A stretch of 64,000 nucleotides of DNA, from contig JAIVFI010000020.1 in the NCBI GenBank assembly GCA_025558095.1, forward strand, positions 124,001 to 188,000, written 5' to 3'. The stretch is from Hyaloraphidium curvatum (lineage: Eukaryota; Monoblepharomycota; Hyaloraphidiomycetes; Hyaloraphidiales; Hyaloraphidiaceae). How positions within the stretch are numbered: position 1 is the stretch's first letter; every line of letters starts with the position of its first letter. This document shows positions 31,535-41,426 of this stretch, one piece after another. A program made the position numbers and the translations under genes. The notes under the pieces were generated by a model. That model was not told the DNA's origin. It did not search any database and saw only the letters and a program-made list of their open reading frames with translations.

Positions 31535-32722
31535 ATGCCCCGCCTGCGCCGCACTCTAGCCCCCTTGCTAGTTGCTACCGCAGTGTACATCGCGCTCTAC
31601 CGCTACAGTTCTCCGTCGGCCGACCCCGATCCGCCAGTGCGGCCCGCCGCCCGCGAAATGTCCCCCGAACTCGAGAAGCTGCAGAAGGACTACGTCGAAC
31701 GCGCCTTCGGCTCGTTTCTCCACTTCTCCGTCGGTACTTTCACCGACGAGGAATGGGCCAAGCCGAAGCGAACCGACGTCGCGACCATCTTCAACCCAGC
31801 CGAGCTAGACACCGACCAATGGGCCGATGCCGCCGCGTCCGCGGGCATGAAGTACTCCGTGCTCACCACGAAGCACCACGATGGATTTGCGCTATGGGAG
31901 ACGGACATTGACGCTCTGAAGCCGTACTCCGTGTTGGCAACAGAGTGGCACAAGAAGGAGAAGGCCGCCGGCCGTTCGGGTGACATTGTGAAGCGATACG
32001 TCGAATCGTGCCGCTCGCGGGGCATCGCGCCGGGATTCTACTTCAGCATCTGGGACAGGACCCTCGACCTGAGCCTGAAGAAGACGACGGACAAAAGATG
32101 GGCGACGGACTTTGTCAAGGCCCAGCTCACGGAGCTCCTGACCAAGTACGGCGAGATCGCCTGCATTTGGACCGATGGCTGGCTGTGGTTCGACCTGAAG
32201 GAGCCGGGGCCCGTGGGGTACGAGCTGGTGGACTACCAGGAAGTCTACGATCATATCAAGAAACTCTCCCCGCGGACTTTGCTGGTGGAGAACAACCACG
32301 AGCGGAATCTCCAGCACTCTGACATTGTTGGATTCGAGCGCAACGTCATCTGTGAGCCGTGGCCTTCGTCTTGCCGCGAAGCGAACTTCTAACTCTCGCC
32401 GAATAGCAATGCCTCCCCACTCCAACCAGCTGCCGTCGGAAGTCTGCGACACCATCCGTGCCGACAAGTGCGTACTGTTCGTTGGTGCCCGACTTTCGCT
32501 CACGCTCTGTGTGGCAGCCGATGGTTTTACCACCCGGGAGACGACGACGTCAAGTCGGTGGACTTCATCGTCGAGAGCCTCAAGGCCTGCAAGGAGCGCA
32601 ACACGGCGTACCTGCTGGATCTGACGCCGGATCGGAGGGGTTTGATACCTGAGAGCCAGGTGAACAGGCTGAAGGAGGTCGGGAAGGCGCTGGAGGCGCG
32701 CGGAGGCGTAGCGAAACTCTAG
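31535..32722 (+). CDS. GH29 alpha-L-fucosidase-like protein
   Basis: Glycoside hydrolase family 29, which releases alpha-L-fucose. Predicted 360 residues; exons 31535-32351, 32407-32467 and 32518-32722 (1083 bases). The N-terminus (TLAPLLVATAVYIALYRYS) is a signal anchor or signal peptide. Then GSFLHFSVGTFTDEEWA, SVLTTKHHDGFALWETDI (the hallmark HHDGF), YFSIWDRTLD, LLTKYGEIACIWTDGWLWF (nucleophile Asp expected near 214), TLLVENNHE, and after splicing DNRWFYHPGDDDVKS, NTAYLLDLTPDRRGLIP. The usual C-terminal beta-sandwich is missing, so it is a compact catalytic-domain form. Confidence 0.85.
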
Positions 32723-32784
32723 AGTCTAGGGAATCCATAGGCCCGCGGAGCCGTGGCGACTAGAGTCTAGAGCAGCATAGGAAT

Positions 32785-33952
32785 CTATAGCTTGGGGTAC
32801 ACGGGCGCTTTCTTTGCCAGAAGGCTCGCCTTGCCGGCCTCCATGTCCTTGCCCTGGTTCACTGGTGAACGGAGAAGCGTGTGTGAGTGACCGGGAGACA
32901 ACTGACTACGGCAAATCTCACCGAAGGCATTGTGGAGATGGTTATACTGAGGGAGAAAGGCGGACATGAGTCCACTACCCAAGCGGGGCCGACCCCACAC
33001 CCACCTTGATCGACGCGTCGACGCTGTGGTCCCGGGTGAAGAGCAGCACGTCCTTGATGGAAGTCGAGGCGATGGGCGATTTGGCTGTCGCAAAACGACA
33101 TGAGCACCTGTCTCCGTGAATCTGGCGGGCCAATCCTACCAGCGATCATCCTGGCCGTCTCGAGGGCGGCTTCGATTGCGGCCTCCCTAGTCGGGAGGAT
33201 CTCCGACACAAAGCCCTGGAACCGGGTGGTCAGCAAGTGCTGCCGGCCGAGGACAGCAGAAACCAACCCCAACGAGCGCCTTTTGCGCCGGAACGTTCCG
33301 TGCAGTGAGCGCGAGGTCCCTGACGAAAGACTGGTTCCCGCAGCTCTTCGAGATCCGCTGGAGACCGCCACCATCCGCGGGAATCCCCATCTCGGCCTCG
33401 CGCAGCGAGAACACGGCGTCCGCGCTGCAGTACCGGATGTCGCAGGCGCTCATAAGCTCCATCCCGCCGCCGATGCAGATTCCGTGGCTGACGGCGATCA
33501 CGGGTTTCCCGCACTCCTCCACGGCGCGGAAGCAGCCCTCGATCGTCTTGCGCAGGCCGCGGACGATCCAGTACGCCTTGCGGGCGGGGTCGTCCAGGTC
33601 GCGGCCCTTCTGGGCCGAGCTGCCGTTGGCTCCAGCGGTGGCCTTGAGGTCCAGGCCTGAACGTCGCGGTAGTAATGTTAGCCTGGCCGTTTTTCGGGCC
33701 TAGGACGGCGTTCTGACCCGCGCAGAACATCCTCCCCTGCGCCGAGATGATGACGGCCCGCACGTCGCCGTCCTCCGGGATCCGCTTGAAAACGTGCTCG
33801 ACCTCCTGGAAGAACCGCGGCGACATGGCGTTCAACTGGTTCGGCCGCGCCATCTCGACGTGTAGGACGTATTCAGCGGGGAAAGACAGCTGAATCGTCT
33901 GGAGGGGCCCGAGGCCGTGGATCGCGTTGTACTGGGCGAGGACGTCGGTCAT
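32785..33952 (-). CDS. delta3,5-delta2,4-dienoyl-CoA isomerase (ECH1-like)
   Basis: Crotonase-fold enzyme of unsaturated fatty-acid beta-oxidation. From the ATG read leftwards from 33952: MTDVLAQYNAIHGLGPLQTI, VLHVEMARPNQLNAMSPRFF, DVRAVIISAQGRMFCAGQNA (oxyanion hole), then after an intron KAYWIVRGLRKTIEGCFRAV, CGKPVIAVSHGICIGGGMEL, SACDIRYCSADAVFSLREAE (acidic catalytic residues), MGIPADGGGLQRI, and terminal exons RFQGFVSEILPTREAAIEA and DMEAGKASLLAKKAPVYPKL. The order matches ECH1. The C-terminal PKL is one step away from a canonical SKL/AKL peroxisomal signal. Confidence 0.86.
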
Positions 33953-34213
33953 CTCTTTAAGGCGGCGATAAAGAGGTGGCGGTGGGCGGAAGGCGCGAGA
34001 GGCGGGGAGGTGAGGGAGACGGGCTTGCGGACAAACAGGAAGCGCCGGAGCCGAGTCGCGGCCGCGGGCGGATACGTCCACTCCCAACCCCTGAGGCCGC
34101 GCCTATTGCCCATACAGAACTCTAAACACGGATTCGTTGATCCCATGTGTTCCACAGTGAGGTGGCTGGCAACTGCCGGGGCAATGCGCTCTCTATGCCT
34201 ACACTCGGACCTT
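33953..34213. other. intergenic, no gene recognised
   Basis: 261 bases between the ECH1-like start and the end of the downstream NDT gene, both leftward. It is the promoter region of the ECH1-like gene; no coding signal. Confidence 0.35.
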
Positions 34214-34771
34214 TTATCTAGCCTTGAAATGCCTCGCACACGCGTCGGCCGCCTCCTCAAACGACGAATACACGCCCTCCACGGCCTCGCATATCATAAG
34301 GTTCTCCTCCAGGTCCCTCCCGTCCCTGTGCTGAAAGTGTTCGATCGCGAGCCCCTTCGAGTCCTCCCAGGAGCCGTCGGCCCGCTCCCGCGCGTCGGGA
34401 TCAATCGCGCGGCACCGCAACGCGTAGGATCGCGGCAGCTTCCCGGGATCCAGGTAGGCAAACACGGGCTTGCCCAGCGCCGCCGCGAAACCGACCTCGA
34501 ACGCCGTGCCCGAGTCCATCCCCGGGCCCCTGAACGGATCCAGATTGGCAATGACCGCGTCGGCGCGCCGGACCATGTCCACGTTGGCGACGTAGATGTT
34601 GCGCGCGGTCGGCGCGACCAGCACCGCGTCCATCGGGAAGAGGCCGTCGAGGCCGCGCGCCGCGCACATCGACTTGAGGCTCGCGGCGGCGCCGGCGTGG
34701 TCCGGGAGGAAGACATCGGGGCCAGCGAGGTACACCTGCACCTGCGCGGGGGAGGAAGACGCGTCGCCCAT
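34214..34771 (-). CDS. nucleoside 2-deoxyribosyltransferase-like protein
   Basis: Single exon, 185 residues from the ATG read leftwards from 34771 (MGDASSSPAQVQVYLAGPDVF); an ATG at 34789 would add six. NDT-fold motifs: VYLAGPDVFLPDHAG, the middle RNIYVANVDMVRRADAVIANL, and DPFRGPGMDSGTAFEVGFAAALGKPVFAYLD, where GxxxDxGTAFEVGFAxALGKPV is characteristic and includes the expected catalytic Glu. These enzymes swap bases on 2-deoxynucleosides or hydrolyse nucleotides. Intronless and common in bacteria, so bacterial origin is possible. A broken family member lies 3 kb away at 30927-31324. Confidence 0.82.
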   Translation of the reverse strand: MGDASSSPAQVQVYLAGPDVFLPDHAGAAASLKSMCAARGLDGLFPMDAVLVAPTARNIYVANVDMVRRADAVIANLDPFRGPGMDSGTAFEVGFAAALGKPVFAYLDPGKLPRSYALRCRAIDPDARERADGSWEDSKGLAIEHFQHRDGRDLEENLMICEAVEGVYSSFEEAADACARHFKAR

Positions 34772-34860
34772 CAGTACGCAGGTTGTCATACTACAAACAA
34801 GGGCGCCTATGTCGCAAGGCTCAGAGCCACATCTCCAAAGATACCGCCCCCGACCATAGT

Positions 34861-35185
34861 GACGGCCGCGAACGCTGAGGCTAAGAAGGTGGAATATTTC
34901 AACGGTCGCTTTGCGATCCCGGACCCGGCTCCGGTGGACTATGTTCCTCTCGGCCAAGAGACCCACGGTCGGCTCGGACCCGCGGCAGCGGCCTTCATCC
35001 CGCGGATCGCCCGACGCGCGCACCCCCCGCTGGAAGGATCAGACGGTAAGGAATGGGACGTGGGGGGTTTGATGGCACGGTACACGGCTCGCCTTCGCGC
35101 CCGAATTCAAATAGCGCGGGCCATGGGCAATGATATCCTTTTTCAGGCGTTGCGTGAGGGCAAGCCCCGGGTGAGGCGGCGGTAG
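34861..35185 (+). mobile_element. possible reverse-transcriptase C-terminal remnant
   Basis: An open frame contains VDYVPLGQETHGRLGPAAAAF, then an Arg-rich stretch ending RIQIARAMGNDILFQALREG. The pattern (V/F)PxGxETxGRxGxxAxxF followed by a helix with an (A/C)xGN motif resembles the end of some non-LTR retroelement reverse transcriptases. No upstream polymerase motifs, terminal repeats or target-site duplications were found, so at most this is a decayed fragment. It sits beside the broken MYND gene. Confidence 0.35.
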
Positions 35186-35439
35186 CGGTCTTCGATTTGT
35201 ATACGCACTGGAGCCCAACACGACCAAATCCCTCGCCGCGACCGCCTCGACACAACCGTCACTTCCTCCGCGCTAGTCGGCCTCAGCGGACCCTCGCGCC
35301 ATCCGCAACAGAAGGGGGAGTCGTGGGAGGAGATTTGGACCTCGATCGGGGGTAGGCTCACGCTCCCAGGATCGGAGCTTCCCTAAGCCGCGCGCGCCCG
35401 CTGAGCTGTCCAATCGAACGCCCACAGAAAAGCCGCTCC

Positions 35440-36055
35440 CCCGTCGTCGCCGCGATAAGGCCACCTGGAAAGATTTCGACCGCAAACTGTTCTGGAGCGT
35501 CGTCACCGACGCCGCGGCGGGGTACGCAGCCGCCGCTTCAGGGGCCGCCGATGCGCTACTGGCCGCGGACCCGTCCTCCTGGCCACGCCTGTGGGCCGGC
35601 ATGGAAGGAGCGGTGGGAAAGGAGATGCGGCGATGCGCCGTGCCTCTGCGCGCCGTGAAACCCTTCTTCGACTACCACCCGTTCTGGCAGAGGTACGGCG
35701 CCCCGTGCCTTCCCGCCGGCCGCGGGTTGCCCTCGGATACGGCCTCCCCGGCTCTCAAGAACGACGTAGGGCTCGAGGTTTTTGGCGGAGCGTTCGACCA
35801 AGGGCGGCAGTGCGCCGTGAAGCTCGGCCGGATGGCTTCGGCGGCGGGCTGGAAGCCACAGTGGGAGACGGGCGCGACGCCACGGGGGCGCCGGCCAAGG
35901 GCGACCACCCGCTCTACGAGGTCTACCACGGCGTTTGCGGCAAGGTCGCCGGAACAGAGTTCAAGCTGCGCAAGTGCGGGCGCTGCAAGACGGCGCACTA
36001 CTGCTCGCCCGAACGCCAGAGGCGCGCGAGGGCGAGGCGGCCTAATGTACTGTAG
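35440..36055 (+). pseudogene. degenerate MYND-type zinc finger gene
   Basis: One frame reads KATWKDFDRKLFWSVVTDAA and on through SSWPRLWAGMEGAVGKEMRR to FDQGRQCAVKLGRMASAAGW without an obvious ATG. The continuation HPLYEVYHGVCGKVAGTEFK, LRKCGRCKTAHYCSPERQ lies in another frame with no fitting GT-AG intron. The finger keeps CGRCKTAHYC, but the first CxxC has lost a Cys, CSPERQ replaces CSxxCQ, and the final HxxxC is absent. This looks like an inactivated relative of the MYND proteins at 45.4-46.7 and 48.7-50.0 kb. Confidence 0.5.
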
Positions 36056-36294
36056 CCGTTCACGCGCATTAGATCCGTCAGACTTGAAAGCTGTGCTTTT
36101 GTACACCGGATATACGGACCCTACTCCAGTCGCGTGGTAGAATCCCGAAGTGATCCGCCATTAAGTAAGCTCTTCAAGTGAAGTTATCGGCTCCGCCGGT
36201 TTTATTTCAGTGGAGGCACGAGTTCCAGCGCTTGCGGCGCCTGATCCGAGTTCCAGCCAAGGTCGACGCCCGTCGCCTCCAGCGCTCGCCCGCC

Positions 36295-37990
36295 ATGGAC
36301 TCGGTCGCGACGCCTGCCGATCATGCTGCCGACGGTTCCTCCAAGCCGGCCGGGTTCTTCCTCCCCGAGGACCTCGCCGCAGCGTTCCCGCGGCCCCTGC
36401 CGCCACCGGGCCCTTGGGACCGCGGCAGGCCCTCCAACCCCGCCCCGGCCGCACCGTGCACGGAGGACGCGCTCATGGCCGCGCTGGAGCCGTACCCGAC
36501 CCTGCGGACGCTCGCGAAATGGCATCTGACTCTGTTTTGGATGCCGTCAACGCTCCTGGTGCGCTATTCCGTTACGAGCGCCGTCGTCGTGGCGTTTTGC
36601 GCGTGCGCGCTCGTCTTCGGCGGGGACACTTTCGGGGCGCGCCAGCTTATTGGCGGCTTCGTGCTTGTGGCGATCTACTGCGTCGCGATCCCCACCGTGT
36701 GGTTCGCCGCGCAGGTAGTGTTTGTGGCTCGCCTCGTCCCCGACATGTTCCCGACTTTGGCGGCGGCCGCGCGCATTTTGCTGCGGGGCCAAATCCGGCC
36801 CGCTGTCGACGGAGACAATCTCCGGATGTACATTCTGTCGGGCTACGCCATGGTGCCCGCGTGGGCGCGGTGCGTGAAGGACGGTGCGCTTTTCGCAACC
36901 GGGCTCGGCCACGTGGAAGGCGATTCCGAGTGCACATGCGCCGCTCAGCGTTGCTCCGGCGGCCTATTGACAGCCGCCGCGCGCCAGTGGGCGTTCAGTG
37001 TTACTGCTTGGTTGATCCTGTCTCTGGGGCCGTTCGTTTTCATGGGCTGGACGCCTTTGTTCTCCCTCCCGCAGGTCTGGGCTCACGCATGGGGCATCTT
37101 CCTTGGGGTCTGCTTCTGTGGGTGGCGGGGGCGGCCGGGCTTTGGAGTTTGCCAGCTGACACACCCGTCACCTGTTCCGCCGCGGCGGCAGGTCTCGCAG
37201 TGGTGCACATGGCGGCCGAGCCATTCGCCAATCCGACGGCGGAGAATATGCTCCTCAGATTGGAAGGCCGCGTCCGCAGGAGGCTGCTACGCCGCGCTCT
37301 CGCTGCCTTCCTCGACCGCGCACGGCACGCCGCCCTCGCCGAGAGAGCTTTCCCGGCACCTAAAGATCTTTGGGGATTGCCGGAAGAGCCGTACATGCAG
37401 CTCCGCGCCGAGCTGCGGCCGCGGTGGCGGCAAGATGTCTCGTCAAACACCATCCCCTTTGTCTACCCCATCTTCATCGGCCTCTCGATCCTCCTGATGG
37501 CCGCCAGCATCGTAAGTCAAGCCCTCCCTGCCCCCCAACCCTGCCCCCACTGCCCACCCCCGCCCAGATCATCGGCACCTGCATCCCGGCATGGATGCTT
37601 GCAGTCCTCGCCCACTTCGCTTACTACCTCCTGCGCGACCTCTGGCACGCCGCCGTCGCCAACTCCGAGATCGCCTCCGTCGGAGACCTATACACCTCCG
37701 CGCTCGTCGAAACCCGGGACCTCCTCGTTTCCGCCTCCCCCCCTTCCCCGGACTCCGCTGACGCACCCCGTGTTTCGGCGCTGCGGCGGCACCTCAAATC
37801 CCACGCTGCCGCGCTCGAACTCTACGCCGGCGAAGCCCGCGACGCGAGGCGCCGGTTCCTCGGCGTCGCCGTGGGATTCGGGTCGTTCAGGGGCCTGCTG
37901 GTGTCGCTGGCGACGGTGGTGTTCGCGGCGTGGGGGCTGATGAGGGGTTTCGGGGTCGCGGCGACGCTCGAGACCGTGTGTCCGGGCTGA
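36295..37990 (+). CDS. multi-pass membrane protein of an undescribed family, intact member
   Basis: Predicted 521 residues: exons 36295-37117, 37192-37511 and 37568-37990 (1566 bases, introns 74 and 56). After a Pro-rich N-terminus there are about seven hydrophobic segments, including RYSVTSAVVVAFCACALVF, LIGGFVLVAIYCVAIPTVWF, FSVTAWLILSLGPFVFMGW, PIFIGLSILLMAASI and AWMLAVLAHFAYYLL. Between them lies a loop with CTCAAQRCSGGLLT (36931-36972). The C-terminus reads VGFGSFRGLLVSLATVVFAA, WGLMRGFGVAATLETVCPG. Both blocks recur in the broken paralogue at 55.7-57.1 kb. No known transporter or receptor signature was recognised. Confidence 0.75.
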
Positions 37991-38323
37991 TATTGGGGTG
38001 AGCGGGGAACGGCGGACCCGGGCGTACCAGAGGACTTGGAGTAACCTATGCAGCGCAAAACGTGGGTTTCAGCTTTGGCTTGCATGATGTCATTGCGGAG
38101 CCAACCGTCTCTCCTGGCGGCAGTGGAGAACCTGTTTCAACCTGCGGCGGAGAATGAAGATATTCGGCAGCTCCTACAGCGGCCCTTTTTGTTCTTGGTC
38201 GAAATCGAGGCGGCCGTCGGCAGGGAGCTTTTCGGGCGGAGGGTCGCAACGGCCTACAACTAGACGACAGCAGCGAGTACATTTTGCAGCCCAAAGGCCA
38301 ATACAACTTCCATCCACCCTCCT
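37991..38323. other. intergenic between convergent genes
   Basis: 333 bases where the membrane-protein gene (rightward) and the secreted repeat gene (leftward) converge. No gene seen; it holds 3' ends only. Confidence 0.4.
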
Positions 38324-39391
38324 TCAAGTCAGATACTGCACTACAAATCTGCTGTCGGCCGGCTGCCCGTCCGCCGCGAAGCACCACACGTCGACGTACG
38401 CCCCGCCCCACCCAAAGATCGAGCACCTCCTCCCCTCGTCCCCGACCGCGTCGACATGCGGGCTGCCCGGTCGCACCTGATCCACCGGCAGGCCGTGGAC
38501 GAAGCGGTAGCGCCCCACTCCGACCCGCGAGACCATGTTCCCCGTACCGGCGGGCTGGGAGCGCCACTGGAACGCCGACAGGGGCGGGTACGAGGCCTGC
38601 GAGCCGGGCCGCTCCGCCAGCGCGTAGGCATGGTTCATGGGAAACGCCGAGAGCGGCTGCCTCTCGGTCCAGATGAGCGAGAAGGGCGAGTCCCCGTCGT
38701 TGATCCGGTACCGGCACCGGACCTGCACGACAAGGGGGCTGCCGCCCCACCCGACCAGCGAGCAGCGGCTCTGACCGCCGCGCACAGCAGTCACCTTGGC
38801 CGTGCCGCGAACACCGTTGACGATGGCGGGGAAGGTGACGTTGTACCTGCCCTGCGCGATGCGTCGGACGGTCGCTGGCGGTCCGGGCGGGCCGGCCTGA
38901 ACCGGGGGAGAGTAGGGCGCGGCCGCGGTGGGCAGGTTGGCCAGGACGTGCGCCCATCCGGGGGGCCGGCCGTCGGCGTTGGTGAACATGACGGTGAAGC
39001 GCGAGTCTTTCAGGTTGGCGGCCTTGTCGAAGCACTTGACCTTCACCCGCACAGCGGTGGCGAGGATCGTCCAGTCGTCCACGGTGCAAAAGTCGCCGTA
39101 CCCGGGGCCGTAGGCCGATGCCGCGACGGCGCCGCGGAAGGGGCCGCCGCCGACGCGGGGGAACCGCACGTCGTAGCGGCCGTAGGCGGTGCGCGTGATC
39201 GAGGCGGACTCGGTGGGTGCGACCGAGTTCCACGCGAACCGGGCCTTTTGGGGCTGGTTGTACGGGGTCGAGGGGTCGGCGCACCACGCGTACGCGGCGC
39301 GGGTGACGGTGGCGGCCGAGGGGGCGGGCGCGGCGAGGAGCAGCGCGGCGGCGAGCGCGAGCAGCGCGGCGGCGGGACCGGGGCGGTGCAT
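38324..39391 (-). CDS. secreted bacterial-type triple beta-repeat protein
   Basis: Single exon, 355 residues. An Ala/Leu signal peptide (MHRPGPAAALLALAAALLL) is followed by three units of about 100 residues. Each has an aromatic opening (RAAYAWCADP, PPLSAFQWRS), a GRYDVRFP/GRYNVTFP/GRYRFVHG strand, a G-rich stretch, a CTVDDW/CSLVGW/CSIFGW motif, a VxVxC strand and DSxFxV at the end (DSRFTVMF, DSPFSLIW, DSRFVVQY). Repeats of this kind are familiar in secreted actinobacterial and other bacterial proteins of unknown role. Two Cys per unit suggest one disulfide each. Intronless among multi-exon neighbours, which favours acquisition from bacteria. Confidence 0.75.
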   Translation of the reverse strand: MHRPGPAAALLALAAALLLAAPAPSAATVTRAAYAWCADPSTPYNQPQKARFAWNSVAPTESASITRTAYGRYDVRFPRVGGGPFRGAVAASAYGPGYGDFCTVDDWTILATAVRVKVKCFDKAANLKDSRFTVMFTNADGRPPGWAHVLANLPTAAAPYSPPVQAGPPGPPATVRRIAQGRYNVTFPAIVNGVRGTAKVTAVRGGQSRCSLVGWGGSPLVVQVRCRYRINDGDSPFSLIWTERQPLSAFPMNHAYALAERPGSQASYPPLSAFQWRSQPAGTGNMVSRVGVGRYRFVHGLPVDQVRPGSPHVDAVGDEGRRCSIFGWGGAYVDVWCFAADGQPADSRFVVQYLT

Positions 39392-39981
39392 TGCTTCGGC
39401 TAGTTGACGCGCAGTGGTGGCAGAGCAGCACTTTTGTGTTTGGCGTTGCCGCATCGGGTGGGCCGGAATGACGAAATGCTGTGGCGGGACGAAGCGGAGC
39501 TGTGCTTTTGATCCGTCCGCCGAATCCCGCCCGCTCGCTCGCTCGCTTGCCACGTCCACAGGCCGAACAAATGACTCCACTAAGGTCTGGAGCGATATCT
39601 TCTGCCTTCCAGCTCTCACTGGCCGCGGAAGCGGCGTTGCTTATGCGCAAACGGCCGGCTTGGGGTCCTCCCGCGAGCATGCGGAACGGCTGCCAAGCCC
39701 CGACTGCCACCGCACGACCATCTGCGGCAAATGACGTCAACAGCTTGCGCAAGTGCCGGGCGCTAGACCGCGCACCACTGCTTGGCCGAATGTCGAAGCG
39801 CGCGAAGTGATCGCGGACGTGGGAAGCTTCGGGACCGGAGCTGCCGCATGAGGCGCGGATGGTGTCTCTGATGAAGTTTGGGCAGGATGCTTCCTGGTGG
39901 AGGACACGCCGCACAGTAGCGTTGACCGATAGATTGTTTCATGCGCGATGCTGTGGCAATGGCGGGCGAGCCTGTCCCAAC
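39392..39981. other. intergenic, no gene recognised
   Basis: 590 bases separating two leftward genes, containing the promoter of the secreted repeat gene. Open frames here are short and have no family-like sequence. Confidence 0.4.
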
Positions 39982-41310
39982 TCATCCAGCATCCGACCCT
40001 GCCTCGCTCCCCGAACCTTCCTCGTCGGACCCAGTCTCCCCTCCCGATCCCCCGCCGCCGCTCCCGCCGTCCCACTCGGATCCGCTCTCGAAACCCTCCA
40101 GCGCCTCCTCCCACCATCCCCCGTCCCGCACGGGGATCTCAACCCGCGGCTGCGCCGCCCAGAACGCCTCCTCGGCCCTCGCGGCGCGCACCTGTTCCGC
40201 GTCGACCCAGGACCCCTCCATCGTGTCCCAATCCGGCTCGATGCGCAGCGCCGTCCGCGACGCGGCCGCGGCGGCCCGCACCGCGCCGAACGCGGCCGGG
40301 GAGAGGTCGAGCCGGCACCGCTCGAGGACCAGCTCCTCCAGCGCGGTCCAGCAGCCGTCCGCGAGGATGGCGGTGCGGTGCATGGCGAGCTCCAGGGAAG
40401 CGAGGCCCGGGAACGCGGCGAGCACGGCGCGGAGGTCGGCGCGGTTCGGGGATTCGGAGCGGAAGCACAGCCGTCTGGCGCGGGGGAAGGCCCCCGGGAC
40501 GAGGGTCCAGAGGGCGGAATCCGACGCGGGGAGCTCGAGTTCGTCGAGCCGGGCGGCGACGTTGGGGAAGCGGCGGATGGCGCTCGGCCAGTCGAGCCAG
40601 CCGGGGGCGGTCCCGGGGGGCGGACCGTCGTCGACCGGGTCGAACAGCGAGAGCGCTTCGAATGTTGCGAGGCAGTCGAGGCGTTGCAGGAGGGGGAGGA
40701 AGTGCGCCGCCTTGGGATCCCCGGCCGGCCGTTCGGGATCGTAGATGCCGTTAATGGTTGCCCGTCGCAGCGCGGCGATGCTCTCGGCCGCGCCGAGGAA
40801 CGACATAATTCCGGCCGTGCAGCTGGCGTAGATCGTGAGCTCTTCCAGCGAGGGGCCGACGCCGGCGAGGAGCGCGGCGAAGAACGGGTCCGCGCAGGAC
40901 ATCCCGACGGAGAGCTTCCTGACCATGCGCAGCTTCCCGAGCCCGAGTCCGTCCGCGAGGAGGCCGCGGAACTTGTCCAGGAAATCGCCCGGGCCGTCGC
41001 CCTGCTCGTCGACGAACTGCAGCGCGGTCGCGTCCCACCTCCGCCGGGGCTCGTCCGTCACATCCAGCTCCCTGACCAGGATCCCCATCCCGAGCTCCAT
41101 CATGGTCCGACACGTGGAGAGCAGGTTGAGCAGCGACCGCCGCTGGAAGCTGCTCAGGAGCAGTTCTCCGAGAAGGAGCATGATGTCCGCGGGGAGCGCG
41201 GCGAACGGTTCGTCGGTCCACTCCTCGGCCGGGTCCGCGGCAGATGCATGTTCATCGGGCTGCGAGGCATCGGTTTCCTGTCGCACATCGGCGGCAGTGA
41301 GCTCTGCCAT
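39982..41310 (-). CDS. F-box-like protein, single exon
   Basis: 442 residues. After an acidic N-terminus, FAALPADIMLLLGELLLSSFQRRSLLNLLSTCRTMMELG matches the F-box pattern (LPxDIxxxIxxxL...LxxLxxxCRxM), the Skp1-binding helix set of SCF ubiquitin ligases. The rest is irregular Leu-rich (LEELTIYASC, RLDELELPAS, ALEELVLERCRL), as in LRR-type substrate receptors, and ends in a Gly/Ser/Glu-rich tail. Starts are 117 bases apart from the divergent hydrolase gene. A related but frame-broken gene lies at 53721-54681. Confidence 0.72.
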   Translation of the reverse strand: MAELTAADVRQETDASQPDEHASAADPAEEWTDEPFAALPADIMLLLGELLLSSFQRRSLLNLLSTCRTMMELGMGILVRELDVTDEPRRRWDATALQFVDEQGDGPGDFLDKFRGLLADGLGLGKLRMVRKLSVGMSCADPFFAALLAGVGPSLEELTIYASCTAGIMSFLGAAESIAALRRATINGIYDPERPAGDPKAAHFLPLLQRLDCLATFEALSLFDPVDDGPPPGTAPGWLDWPSAIRRFPNVAARLDELELPASDSALWTLVPGAFPRARRLCFRSESPNRADLRAVLAAFPGLASLELAMHRTAILADGCWTALEELVLERCRLDLSPAAFGAVRAAAAASRTALRIEPDWDTMEGSWVDAEQVRAARAEEAFWAAQPRVEIPVRDGGWWEEALEGFESGSEWDGGSGGGGSGGETGSDEEGSGSEAGSDAG

Positions 41311-41426
41311 TGCGACAAACGCGCAAGCGTCGGTCTGTTTATCACCGTCCCCAACTGCCCGACCGAAAGGCTTCGCTTTTCAGTAGTGTACTCGTTTAGA
41401 TTCGGCGTCAGGACCGAAGCGGAAGG

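Noticed and set aside
32705-32790. Repeated TAGAGTCTAG words after the fucosidase gene
   Set aside because: Short partial repeats at the 3' end with no terminal structure of a mobile element.
38046-39914. Open frame of over 600 codons on the minus strand overlapping the secreted repeat gene
   Set aside because: Arg/Pro-rich shadow of the true gene in another frame, caused by high GC; no family-like sequence.
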